A DNA stretch of 64,000 nt, taken from the NCBI GenBank assembly GCA_038380435.1, contig JAWZYU010000010.1, forward strand, positions 44,612,135-44,676,134, given 5' to 3'. Every line of letters starts with the position of its first letter. Position 1 is the first letter of the stretch. The notes under the pieces are model-generated. The model worked only from the letters and a program-made list of their open reading frames with translations. It ran no database searches and was not told the DNA's origin. Source of the DNA: Ryuthela nishihirai (taxonomy: Eukaryota; Arthropoda; Arachnida; Araneae; Heptathelidae). Position numbers and translations under genes: made by a program. Below, in pieces: positions 54,421 to 64,000 of the stretch.

Positions 54421-55240
54421 CCACCTTGACAGATTAAGGTCTGGACCCTGCAGAAACAAAACTATTTTTATAACATATAAGTTTTAATTATATTTTTCTC
54501 ACTGAAAATTCAAAAGTAGTTTATTATTTTTGGAAACTTTATAGGAAATTTTTACATATTCTGAAATATTTTAGTAAAGTCGAAATCAATAAATTATTTT
54601 GTTCTAAATAATTTTAAAATAAATAGCCTTTAATTAAAGTTTAGAGAAATTAAATCACTTTAATTTTTATGCTTATTTAATTTAATCCTTTCTTCCCCCC
54701 CCCCTTTTTTTTTGGTCTTAAGACTACCCAGGCCTGGTGTATTAATGTGTCTTTGGCATGACCCCTCTTCCTGCACGTGTAGCCGTGGGATAATTTTCTT
54801 GGCCAAGATCTCATCGATATTCCCATTTATATTTAACAAAGTTACAAATATTAAAATATAGTTTAATGGAAAGGCTTAAGTTATCAAACAACACTTCAAG
54901 TAGTTGAATTGTGCTACCAAAAGCCTGATAAAAAGAATTTAAATGAGTAGAAATACCATTATTAACGTTGGCGACCTCTAGGTTTGTGTCCCGCTTCTTT
55001 CTCTCCCCATTTATCAACCACTAATGAGCCCACTGATCACAGCGTACTTATTCTGGGTGTATATTGTAGCGGATAGCAATTTTCTCCATTTAGTCACATC
55101 GAATAACGAAGAAGATAGACATTGAAAATCGTTATAAATAAGATCGATGGCTCTCCCTGCTTTGACACAAATGTATGTCAAAAATTTCCGTTTCAACTTG
55201 GTTCTTTTAGTTTTAACATAGTACAAATCAGAAACTGAGA
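54421..55240. other. No gene recognised
   Basis: AT-rich with a C/T run at 54690-54714. Minus-strand DNA at 55050-55240 keeps an open frame ('LYYVKTKRTKLKRKFLTYIC') of unknown origin. Confidence 0.3.
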
Positions 55241-55251
55241 CAGTACACAAA

Positions 55252-55552
55252 GAGGGAGGAGTGACTCGTAATCTGTAATTCTTAATTACGAGTCCTACCT
55301 GTGCCAGCGTTGACCGCTTAGGGGTCATCGATGGGCTTTGAAAGTCCGTTAGGTAGGACGTAAAGCCGTGGCCCCGTGGGCGACAGAGTAATCTCTGTGC
55401 ACTATAAATAACATGCTGGATGGCCTTGACAGGAGGCTATCATTTGTCTCATAACGATCCCCAGCGTTCTTTGATCCCTTGGAGTCCTTGTGACTGGCTA
55501 TTTATCCTAATGTTTGCAAAATAGTGGCACTCACAGGTAAAACAACCCAACC
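55252..55552 (+). mobile_element. SINE-A, shortened copy with perfect 11-bp TSD
   Basis: 'cagtacacaaa' flanks it at 55241-55251 and 55553-55563. The head lacks box A (it starts 'gagggaggagtgactcgtaatc'), the body has a deletion near 55310, and the tail ends 'gtaaaacaacccaaccc'. Confidence 0.85.
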
Positions 55553-55827
55553 CAGTACACAAAAATTAGCTTGTGGTGCCATCTATCGAGTTAGATACCA
55601 ACATATATTTTATAAACGATATATATTTTGGTTTCTTCACTAAATTAGAAACGTTGGAAGTAATTCAAGGTCATATATCTTGAAGACACATGCAACTTTA
55701 TTTAATATCTGAGAAACTAATAAAATTTCGTGTGGCAAGTTCAATATTTAACATTTTTTTTTGTAAATACAGGCAATTATTATTTACTGATACTGTATTA
55801 TATATTGTAAACATAATATATTACATA

Positions 55828-56082
55828 TTAAAAAATATATCTTCCCATATGCGTCCTAAAATAGTAGAAAATAAAACTAAAGCATATCGATGGTGCAATC
55901 AGTCACTGAATTCGTATTCACTTCAAAAGAGATAGGGTGCCGACAATCTTGTTCAGCAGTTAAATCGGCGCCCTATCTTCCTTTGAAGTGAATACGAATT
56001 CAGTGATTGATTGCACCATCGATATGCTTTAGCTTTATTTACTACCTTTTATGCGCATATGGAAAGATAAGTATTTTTTTAA
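55828..56082. repeat. 255-bp foldback hairpin
   Basis: Two arms of ~110 bases pair almost completely (55831-55941 with 55967-56079) around a ~25-base loop. In both arms runs such as 'gcatatcgatggtgcaatca' and 'actgaattcgtattcacttc' are identical in inverted order. Identity is ~88% by eye. No transposon-type terminus or target duplication is obvious; the 81-codon frame over the left arm is incidental. Confidence 0.8.
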
Positions 56083-56529
56083 TTTAATATTTTTATATTT
56101 TTTTTCTTTATACTAAAGATACTTTCTTCCATACTTTCCCAGCATCATCAGCTTCATTTGACGCATAAATCATTTTGTCTGTCGCGTTATAAGATATGGT
56201 GGAGCAACAGTTTTTGGCGAATCCACAAACCGTCAAACTGACAAACCAACAAATGGTGAGCGAAAAACTCCTTCAGGGAGGATTACCGCTCCATTCTTTA
56301 TGTGATATAGCTATTCCGAGCTGCTTTCGAAATTGCAAATCCTCAAATATACAATTCCTAAGAATATTAAGCACAACAGGGTGTGCAATTTCTGCCCTGA
56401 GCAAGAATAAGAAGGGAAAAAATTGCAAACCAGGATAAGATAATTATATTTTGTTTTATACATAGCTGATGATGCAGAAACAAACACTGTACAAGAAATT
56501 TAAGAAATTCACTAGTTTATTAATATGTG
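56083..56529. other. No gene recognised
   Basis: 56333-56400 resembles 46103-46175 ('attcctaa.aata', 'aagcacaa', 'tttctgcc'), a short dispersed repeat. The 80-codon frame over it is unrecognised. Confidence 0.35.
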
Positions 56530-56675
56530 TAGTCGCTCAAAAAAAAATATCCGAACACTATGGTTGATTACAGAATTCAGAAAAAAATATCTGGCAACGA
56601 TTTTTTTAGAAATTAGTGATCTGGCAACCTTCGTGTACAGAAAAAAATATTCGATTTTTTTTTTGAGCGATTGTA
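56530..56675. mobile_element. Palindromic TA-MITE 'cagtcgctcaaa', copy 2
   Basis: The left arm is complete from 'agtcgctcaaa' to 'ctggcaaccttcgtgta'. The right arm is cut down to its last ~30 bases ('ttttttgagcgattgta'), so the centre and most of the right arm were deleted. TA at both edges. Confidence 0.75.
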
Positions 56676-58230
56676 CAAATGTAATATTTAACCTCCTGAA
56701 GATGAGCTATAAACTTTGAGAAAGTGTTTAAAATTATTGCAAATCAATTTGTAAAACGGCGAGAAAAGTTGAAAATGACAAAATTTGAAAAGAATCTCGC
56801 AATTAATGAATTTATGCTATAAATTTGAAATTTTGGTAGTGAAAATTTGATTTTTATTGAGTTTCTTAAGTGCCCTCTGTGGCGACTTTAGAATAATTAA
56901 GAAACTCTCGTTGTATGCATTGTTCTTAAGGGCAATGCAACTGCGGAAGTCCGGGTTCGACTTCCGAGATGGCATAATCGTTTGTACTATCAAAACCTGC
57001 TAATAGCTTTGAGGGTCTAATTGTATAATAAAAGAAACGCCATTCGAGATTAAAAAGCCGCCTAAATTAAAAGAAACTTGTAAATACAGTGACCACGTTT
57101 TTGCGAAAAACGATAGTAATCAAATCCGCGTAAATCGACTCTTACTGTATATAAAAATCTCTCCTCCAAACACAGAGAAAAACATCGCGTTTATTTACTA
57201 GTTGCCTCTGAAATCGTCACTAAAAGGAATAAATATAAATATTTATCTTCCTGTGTGTACTTTAAAGGTTAAAAACTGAATAAATTGCCGATGATTATAT
57301 ATATATATGACTTGTTGAAATCTTATAAATTTTGAAGAAAGATGGAACGTTTTAACAAGATTTTTATCACAGAGGAAAAAATAAATAGTTGTCTTTTTTC
57401 TAAATTAATGTTAATTTTCAATTTATTCCTGACATTTTACCGCATTTCTGACAAGATAAGTTATCTTTAGAAACATAAATGTTACCGTAAATTTGTTTTT
57501 TTCTTAATCGTTTAATCTACTTTTCTGAAGCTATTTAAAGTATTATTATTTTGCAGTCTGTATTTTAATCCTTGCTTGTCCGGTTAGTTTTGCACAGAAT
57601 ACTATATTCTTAAAGATTAATGATGCTTTATGCTGAGTGAAGAAAGTTTTTATTTGAATAAACTTAAAAACCTTTCACATACGGTTTGGTGCTTCACTAT
57701 GTAATCCATACTATCGTACACAATGCACAGATATGTTGTTTTGTCTATAGCATTATTTTTGTCAATAGAAAGGAATAAAAAGGTAAGAGCGTTAGGTAAC
57801 TTTAATCAGTGAGGACTCGAGTTTTTTTGTGTTCTACATGTGAAAAGATCGGAGATATGGCTTAGCTTGATGTATTAGTGTTGCCTCAACTGTGACAGAG
57901 CATCGTGGTGTTGCAATTGTCTCTTGCAAAGTGCGGTTGCCATACCAAGAAGAACAGAAAGATGAAATGTAATACTTCAAAAATGGAAATATCTTTACTT
58001 ATCCTATAAATGGAAATATCTTTACCATCACGCGGTTACATTAAAAAAAATTGGTTTTACCATAAAAATGAAATGTTCGAGTAAAATAATTGCGACTTAT
58101 TACTTCTGATGTGAAAGTATGAATTTCATTGCTTTGAAATGGAAGCCACAAATTAAGTCGATGTTTTAATTACAGCGTATTGACCGTAAAGACAAAATGA
58201 TATACTTATAGTATGCCCGAATTTTGCAAA
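56676..58230. other. No gene recognised
   Basis: AT-rich. At 56950-56970 'gtccgggttcgacttccg' is box-B-like and may be a lone SINE remnant. A (ta) run lies at 57297-57307. No coding signal. Confidence 0.4.
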
Positions 58231-58239
58231 AAATAAAGG

Positions 58240-58690
58240 GAGTGGGAGAGGGGGGGAAGAAACTCTATCGAATAGGAAAAAAGTAAAAGGAAGGCAGGAG
58301 ACTGAATTGTATTGAAGTATTACATTTCCTTCTCCGTTTCAGAGGCTTTTAAAAATTTTCGTGAAGGCCCGCATGTAGAAAAACATAAGGGGGGGGGGGG
58401 GGCAAGAGACAATATCTCTATTGCAGAGTAACAATTTTTCCCTTCGTTTCACAGGTGTTTTTTCTTCATTTAAATGTAAAAAAATGCGTGAAATATGCAC
58501 AAGTTTGATAATTTTTTTTGACCTTATTACCCTTACTAGCATTCTCGGGGAGGGGGATGTCCCCCTTGGCTTACCTAGTTCGAGCCCTGTATGATATATA
58601 CCTAAATTTAATAATTTTTTTGCTTCTATTACACTTACTGGCATTCTCAAATGTCGGGGGGGGGGGGATGCCTTCTCCTAGTTTCAATCT
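58240..58690 (+). repeat. Dispersed repeat R1, copy 3 (partly duplicated)
   Basis: G-rich tracts at 58247, 58390 and 58657 separate repeated phrases: 'attacatttccttctccgtt' against 'gtaacaatttttcccttcgtt', and 'cttactagcattctc' against 'cttactggcattctc'. The unit is thus present about twice in tandem here. Confidence 0.6.
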
Positions 58691-58699
58691 TGTATGCAA

Positions 58700-59280
58700 G
58701 TATCCTGTTTCTTAAAACCAAATGTAACTCTGAAATGTCTGCTTATTTCGAATGATAGATAAAGACCGAATCGTTTAAAATAAGACTATTCAAAAGGCGA
58801 CATGCGTAGAATGTGTGAAAATCGCTAACAACAACAACAAGAAAGGTGTTATTTTTCTAGCATAAATAATGGAAGTGAAAAGAACGAATAAAAACACGAA
58901 ACGTATTGCATAAAGGTGTAATGTGCACATTTTTACATAACGCGTGTTTTTCTTTTATCTCTTCGCCCCTGGCTTGCTCGAACATGCAATTGAATAGTCC
59001 TATAGTTTGTCAGATATTTATCATCAGCATCCTTTCTCCTATGTGCAGTTAATATAAGCAATATCACAACTTCGGAAGATCAGACTTGGTCAGTTTCATT
59101 CCTAAGAATTTTTCAAGACATTTAGTTTACATTAGTTTGTACAGTTCCCTATCAAAATGGATAAATTCCATGTTATGTCAGTGGGAATCTAATTACGACG
59201 TTCTATACTTTCTGAAATATGTATTTAATGAAAAAAATGCAACTGAATATAAAGATTATACATAAATTTATTTAAATCTC
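58700..59280. other. No gene seen
   Basis: AT-rich spacer with an (aac) run at 58829-58838; nothing is supported. Confidence 0.4.
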
Positions 59281-59293
59281 GATATTCAATAGT

Positions 59294-59504
59294 AGCCGTC
59301 CCATGGCCGAGTGGTTAGCGCGCTTGGCTGCTACTGATCTAAGGGATCTGGGTTCGAGCCCCGGGTAAGGCATGGATGTATGTGTCGTTTTTCTGCTGAG
59401 GTCCTGCCATCCTCTCAGACCTTCTACTGTGGCATATAAACTGACAGGCTTCTGCAGACCTCTGTGGCAAGCACTGCTTGTGGGGGTATTTATTTATTTT
59501 TTTT
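59294..59504 (+). mobile_element. SINE-B, full length, 11-bp TSD
   Basis: Head from 'agccgtcccatggccgagtg' (box A 'tggccgagtggttagcg') with box B 'gggttcgagcccc', body 'gctgaggtcctgccatcc' and 'aaactgacaggc', tail 'gggggtatttatttattttt'. 'tattcaatagt' occurs at 59283-59293 and 59505-59515. The T-rich tail and insertion pattern imply a LINE partner different from that of SINE-A, whose tail is unrelated. Confidence 0.85.
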
Positions 59505-59515
59505 TATTCAATAGT

Positions 59516-60027
59516 TAAAGAGTTATGGAACCTAGAATATTGCACAACATTTATAATTAATGAAAACTTAAAAATAATAAGCATTGTTTCAAACCATTTA
59601 AGAAAGTAATTATTCATTTTAGAAGTTTGTATAATAACTATTTCAATATTAGGCAAATATGAATGAATTTTATGAAAACTATATGAGCTATTGCTACAAC
59701 AATTCCAGATTACTTTCAGTATTTTTAAGATTGTTTAATAATTTTTTTCAGTATTTAAAGAATATTTAATAATCTTTAAATAATGAACCAATATTATTGA
59801 AAATTGACATTTAAATGGATTTGATTATGATTTTTAATTTATATTCAGTCACAGTTTTCCATTAAACACATATTTCAGAATTTATAGAACTTCGAAATCA
59901 CATTCCCATTGACATAAAATGTAAATTCTCTAATATTTTGGTAGGGCAGCATATATTTGAATCCATTTTCACCTCTCTCACAAAAAAACCTTAAAAAAAT
60001 CCAGCGTTATTATTTACTCCTTAGCCG
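59516..60027. other. No gene seen
   Basis: AT-rich. 59900-59957 repeats part of R1 ('ttcccattgacataaa', 'gtagggcagcatatat'). Confidence 0.4.
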
Positions 60028-60029
60028 TA

Positions 60030-60296
60030 CAGTCGCTCAAAAAAATATCCGAACATTATGGTTGATTACAGAATTCAGAAAAATATCTGGCAACGATTTT
60101 TTTTTTAGAAATTAGTGATCTGGCAACCTTCGTGTCACGTGACACGAAGGTTGCCAGACGTGTACGTACACGAAAGTTGCCAGACGTGTACGTACACGAA
60201 AGTTGCCAGATCACTAATTTCTAAAAATAACGTTGCAGATATTTTTTATGAATTTTGTAATCAACATTAGTGTTCGGATATTTATTTGAGCAACTG
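60030..60296. mobile_element. Palindromic TA-MITE 'cagtcgctcaaa', copy 3, expanded centre
   Basis: Arms as in copy 1, with TA at 60028-60029 and 60297-60298. The centre is expanded: 'cgtgtcacgtgacacg' is a perfect palindrome at ~60131-60146. It is followed by a ~24-base unit 'cgaaagttgccagacgtgta', itself ending in the palindrome 'cgtgtacgtacacg', repeated about twice before the right arm resumes. Confidence 0.85.
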
Positions 60297-60375
60297 TACG
60301 TCTGTGAAATATAATTCTTTTTTAGTTTTAAGAGAAAAACGGAAATTTTTTTCTTTAGACTGACAGACAACCAGG

Positions 60376-60425
60376 GAAATGCAGATTAAAAGCCTGGCGC
60401 ACGACGACTGAGCCAATCCCGCCAC
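60376..60425 (-). mobile_element. SINE-A head fragment
   Basis: 'cagattaaaagcctggcgca' and 'cgactgagccaatcc' are the tRNA-like head on the minus strand; the rest is missing. Confidence 0.5.
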
Positions 60426-60467
60426 ATTAAATTTGGAAAAGGAAAAGGTCAAACTATTCTCTTTCAA

Positions 60468-60800
60468 AAGGTTGTGTGGTTTAACTCTGCGCTGCACTTT
60501 TTGTGCACAGAATCGTCTAAATGGACAGGTCACAAAGTTCCCGAATGCTCAGAGAAGGTTGGGGGAACCCACTGGACAGCTGTAAGGAAACATATGGTAG
60601 CCTCCTGTCAAGACCATTCAGCGTGTTCTTTAAAGTGCATAGGGTATGACTTCCCGGCACATGGGAGCCACGGGTTTATGTCCCATGCGACAGTCCGCTG
60701 CCTTTCCAAACCCATCGATGTCCTCTACGGACAGAGAGTAGGGTGGGAGTTTAGCGGAGATAAATCTCAAAGCTGGAACAGTTGGGCCTCGAACCTGGAA
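60468..60800 (-). mobile_element. SINE-A copy, head truncated
   Basis: Tail 'ggttgtgtggtttaactctg', full body, and 'gggcctcgaacctgg' at ~60783; box A is lost. Confidence 0.75.
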
Positions 60801-60934
60801 AGCGTTAAGAATTGTACCAATCTCCAACCCTAACCCCTCTCTTTAACCCACTCTCATTCCTTCCCTGCAAAAAACAGGGAATTAAAAGCAAATGACTGTA
60901 CAAAAATTAACATATATAGAAATAAAGTAAGTTA

Positions 60935-61165
60935 TAAGGTTCAGAAACTAAAGTTTCGAAAAAATGGTGACAAGTCCACTTCTTTCAATTTTCTGCTGAA
61001 GCTTTGGAATGCTGGCGAAAGCACCACATCCGTCGGAAGTTGGCTCCAAACCCTCCCTGCTCTGCATACGAAAGAATGATATTTGCAATTTTTCTCCGCC
61101 AGAGGAATGCTAATACTCATGGGACTTCTCGTGTTGCTGCTCGAAATTGTTAGCAAGGAATGTTA
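60935..61165 (-). pseudogene. CR1-like LINE C-terminal tail
   Basis: The frame from 61156 reads 'SMSISIPLAEKNCKYHSFVC', 'AGRVWSQLPTDVV', 'SPAFQSFSRKLKEVDL' to a stop at ~60943. CR1/jockey-type proteins end with 'IPxARTxxYxxSFFxRxxRLWNxLPxxV...SFKxxL'. No upstream polymerase remains. Confidence 0.55.
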
Positions 61166-61200
61166 GCATGAAAAATGATGGGTTGAATATCTTGGTGAGT

Positions 61201-61417
61201 TAGCCGTTCCGTGGCAGAGTGGTCAGCGCGCTTGGCTACTGATCTTAGGGACCTGGGTTCGAGCCCCGGGTAAGGCTTGGATGTATGTGTCGTTTTTCTG
61301 CTGAGGGCGTGCCATCCTCTCAGACCTTCTACTAAGGCATATAAACTGACAGGATCCTGTCAGACTTCTGTGGCAAGCAGCTGCTTGAGGGGGTATTTAT
61401 TTATTATTTATTTATGT
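61201..61417 (+). mobile_element. SINE-B, full length
   Basis: Head 'agccgttccgtggcagagtg', box B 'gggttcgagccccgg', 'tttctgctgagggcgtgcca', tail 'gagggggtatttatttatta'. No clear target duplication. Confidence 0.8.
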
Positions 61418-61594
61418 CTCATAAATAAGTTTGTGGCGTTATCTGAAAATTATATGTAAAAAGTTATGGATTTTCATTAGTAGATCTGTAAGACCTGTTG
61501 AAGCTTCAACTGCGCAGTCTCATAGTTTCCCCATTTAATAATCACACTTACATCTCCTATAATTATATTTAATACATGCAAAAAATACGCTGTC

Positions 61595-61968
61595 TTACTT
61601 TGACTCAGTCGGTAAAGCGCTCGTTCCAACCTGGTGATCTGCGATTTCCATGTGAGCCAAACTGAGCCAGCGTCGAGATTTATCTCGTTACCTCACCATG
61701 CTTTCGGTGAGAAAGAATATACCGATGGGATTGGAAAAGCCGCTGTCCGTCGAAAGGGGGGACGTTAAGACGTGACCCCTGTACAACAGAGTGCGGTGCA
61801 AATTAAAGAACATGCTGAATGACCTTGACAGGAGGTTTCCATCTGTTTCCTAATAGCTGTTCAGTGTATCCCTTTCCCCATCCTTCTATGAGCGCTTGGA
61901 TTTCTTGCGACTTGGCCATTTAGCCCATATATGCAAAAAAATGCCTCTCGAAGGAAAAACAAACCAAC
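61595..61968 (+). mobile_element. SINE-A copy, full length, diverged
   Basis: Head 'ttgactcagtcggtaaagcg', body 'ataccgatgggattgg' and 'ttaaagaacatgctgaatg', tail 'gaaggaaaaacaaaccaacc'. Box B is mutated ('catgtgagccaaac'). Confidence 0.75.
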
Positions 61969-62321
61969 CACTTCTCTGTTCCACACACGTCTCTGGAATC
62001 AGTGAACCCAATTCAAAGATCACGAATTAAAGACTCGTTAGAAATGATTATGACCATTCGGTATTTTCCTACTGATTATTATTCTGATGGGATAACGGAA
62101 CATAGTGAATAGAATTGCGAAAAAAAAAAACATATGTAATTATTATCAGTTGCCATGGTAAAGTTCTTATGAAACGGAATGACATGACTGTAATCGTTTT
62201 CTTGCTTCTCCTCGGAAATTAGTCAGAACTTTCAGAGTAAAATTATTCATGCTATCATTTCGGCACGACTGAATTTTTCTATTAGAAGATATTAACTCTA
62301 CGGTTGTAATTACGTCTCCTT
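61969..62321. other. No gene seen
   Basis: Spacer before the RTE-like LINE; no target duplication can be checked because the LINE's 3' end is outside the window. Confidence 0.4.
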
Positions 62322-64000
62322 TAGCTAGGTAGTCACTGGAAGGAGAGCTATGCACCAATCCCCTGTGATGATGCATAGAATCGGCCAGGCCTAGCACTTA
62401 ATGTCCGACCCCGCCTTCTCGTGGTGCAGACCGTTAGTACCTTTCAAAAGAGATACTCTCTTGTGGAAGTGAATGGAAGGGGAGGGCTGCCAGATTAGTG
62501 TGGCCTACTGATCTGGACAACTATGGCTACTTTTCTTTTTTTTTCTACCCTGCTGAGGAGTGGTCAACCACACAGGGTCCTGGTGCTGACCATATAAACC
62601 CACTGGACTGGACAGATATATGGCTCTGAGCTTGATTATGGATTCTGATTTTGCTGCACTAGTGGGCTTCTGTGGAGGGAAAATCTTCCGCTCTGTTTTC
62701 TGTTTGTTTGTGGGTTGACAGCCCCAATTGAATAGATTCACAGGATAAGTTTATCAGCTGGTGGATAATCCTGAACAGAGGTCATCGCAGGCACCTGAAC
62801 TCTTTGCTTCTATTGGCATCGTGAAATTCTACATTGGGGGAAGTCTTCCAGTGTAGATGGCTTCAGCCTTTAGTAGTGGGGGAACGGGTATTTGCCCCAT
62901 GTCTGCGATTAGGGGGCTGTTTGATATTGTCGGCATTTCCTCTCTCAATAAACATAGTTTCTTTAAACATCCCACTAACCATTTTCTCTCCATAGGTAGT
63001 TGGAATGTGAGGACTCTGCACAGGGCTTTTTCTCTTGATGTCCTCACACAAGAATTCCACCATTACAATTTAGATATTCTCGGCTTGCAAGAGACCAGAT
63101 GGACTGATAAAGGTCAGATTCTTAAAAATAATCTTAAAATTCTCTTTTCAGGGAGGGACTACAATGAGCATCACCAAGGCGTGGGTCTGCTTCTCAGCAG
63201 ACATGCTAGTGATGCTCTTCTAGGATATGACTGCATTAATGAAAGGTTCCTTACAGCAAAATTTCAGACAAGCCTTAAAGACTTGAATGTTATCTGCTGT
63301 TATGCCCCCACTGAGGATGACGATGAGGATGAGAAGGATAGGTTTTATGAACAACTTCAGGATATTTTGAATTCTGTCAAGAAAGGAGATATTTCCCTTG
63401 TTCTTGGTGACTTCAATGCCAAAGTTGGTACTGATTCTGACCTTTGGGGAGGAGTAATAGGCCCTTTTGGTATTGGTAGCTGCAATGGCAATGGGCAACG
63501 TCTCCTACAGGTAAGTATACTCAATGGTTTCAGAATAACTAACACTTATTACAAACACCGCGACATACATAAGTACATATGAGTTTCAGCTGATGGACTG
63601 CATAAGAATATGATTGATTATATATTAATTAACAGCAAATGGGCTAGTTCTGTTAGGATTACCAGGTCATATAGGGGAACTGAAATTGGATCTGACCATT
63701 ACCTTGTTAAAAGTGTCTTGCAACTTAAACTTAAAAAGTGTTGTGCTAAATTAAAAAAAAAATACCTTTAATACTGAAGCTCTGAAAGACCACCCAGTTA
63801 TAGCTAAAGCTTACCATGATAGGTTACTTAGTCATTATGACAGTCATGGTTTGCTTAATACTGAAGTTGAGGAAGAATGGGGCCGTTTTAAACAGGCTTT
63901 TTTGGACACTAACAGTGCTCTTTTTGGAAAAAAGGAGCACTGTTAGTGTCCAAAACAGAATTATCTGAGTGACAGAATTATCTGAGTGATAAGGCACTTG
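62322..64000 (+). mobile_element. RTE-like LINE copy 4, 5' half (runs off the window)
   Basis: Homology to copy 1 starts at 'tagctaggtagtcact' (62322). The ~530-bp leader is shared with copy 1, including 'ccctgtgatgatgcatagaa' and 'tggtgcagaccgttagtacc'. The endonuclease is open from 62857. A TGG-to-TGA change ends the frame at 63580-63582, and an A-run shifts the next part near 63755. A palindromic rearrangement lies at 63900-63955. This is the least decayed of the three copies in its endonuclease. Confidence 0.85.
62857..63582 (+). pseudogene. RTE-like AP endonuclease, intact domain, early stop
   Basis: 241 codons, the longest open frame in the window. In order: 'SIGSWNVRTLH' (residues ~45-56), 'LGLQETRW' (~75-82, catalytic E), 'HHQGVGLLLS' (~105-115), 'VICCYAPTEDDDEDEKDRF' (~147-165) and 'LVLGDFNAKVG' (~180-190, with D and N). 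'RITNTYYKHRDIHKY' then precedes the stop. The catalytic histidine motif lies just past the stop ('IGSDHYLV', ~63690). The nuclease nicks DNA to start target-primed reverse transcription. Compared with copy 1, a single G-to-A makes the stop. The chosen ATG lies after a leader full of stops. Confidence 0.8.

Noticed and set aside
54023..54424. 133-codon hydrophobic, leucine- and phenylalanine-rich frame as a membrane protein
   Set aside because: It covers dispersed repeat R1, is not shared as an intact frame with the other R1 copies, and its hydrophobicity follows from T-rich DNA.

Overview
The window reads as intergenic or intronic DNA of an AT-rich metazoan genome. It has no long open frame, no operon-like gene spacing and no complete host gene that I can recognise. 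What fills it is eukaryotic mobile DNA: tRNA-derived SINEs in about 20 copies, RTE-like, CR1-like and RNase-H-bearing LINEs, Tc1/mariner elements, hAT, pogo/Tigger-like and piggyBac-like non-autonomous elements, palindromic MITEs and several mini-satellites. The mix fits an arthropod, perhaps a chelicerate. That assignment is inference, because no taxon-specific host gene is visible.

Layout, 0-13 kb: SINE copies (681-1040, 1819-2203, 3893-4208), a hAT-like element with an internal 26-bp mini-satellite (2451-2933), a Tc1 fragment (6125-6330), a decayed RNase-H LINE (7690-10095) holding a second-family SINE with a 12-bp target duplication, a hAT MITE with a perfect 8-bp duplication (10615-10858), a 5S-rRNA-like relic (10945-11051), and a Tc1 element whose transposase remnant has DD36E spacing (11052-12218). 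13-15.6 kb: a long-TIR foldback transposon with a CR1-like LINE inserted in its left arm. 16.4-23.4 kb: a decayed RTE-like LINE, then a second copy of the same Tc1 family, itself split by a 3.6-kb RTE-like LINE in the opposite orientation.

24-40 kb: mariner-type remnants, a run of SINE fragments, a 229-bp palindromic MITE, a 31-bp mini-satellite with a 91-bp higher-order period, a Tigger-like MITE (36610-36943), a possible histone-H2A-like relic (about 37650-37760), and a 48-bp mini-satellite. 40-56 kb: more SINEs, including a head-to-head pair, a hAT-like element, LINE tails, an 85-bp hairpin MITE, a ~147-bp tandem array interrupted by a mariner-like element, and a 255-bp foldback hairpin (55828-56082). 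56-64 kb: two more copies of the cagtcgctcaaa MITE, two second-family SINEs, a CR1-like LINE tail, and the 5' half of another RTE-like LINE running off the window end and carrying a fresh-looking palindromic rearrangement.

Nothing here works together as a pathway. The interactions are insertional: elements nested in elements, SINEs that depend on LINE machinery, and MITEs that depend on related transposases. The most informative signals are the dated nestings, the precise target-site duplications, the foldback and hairpin loci that could make double-stranded RNA, and a few non-repeat signals (an X-box-like palindrome near a TATA-like box, and the H2A-like relic).
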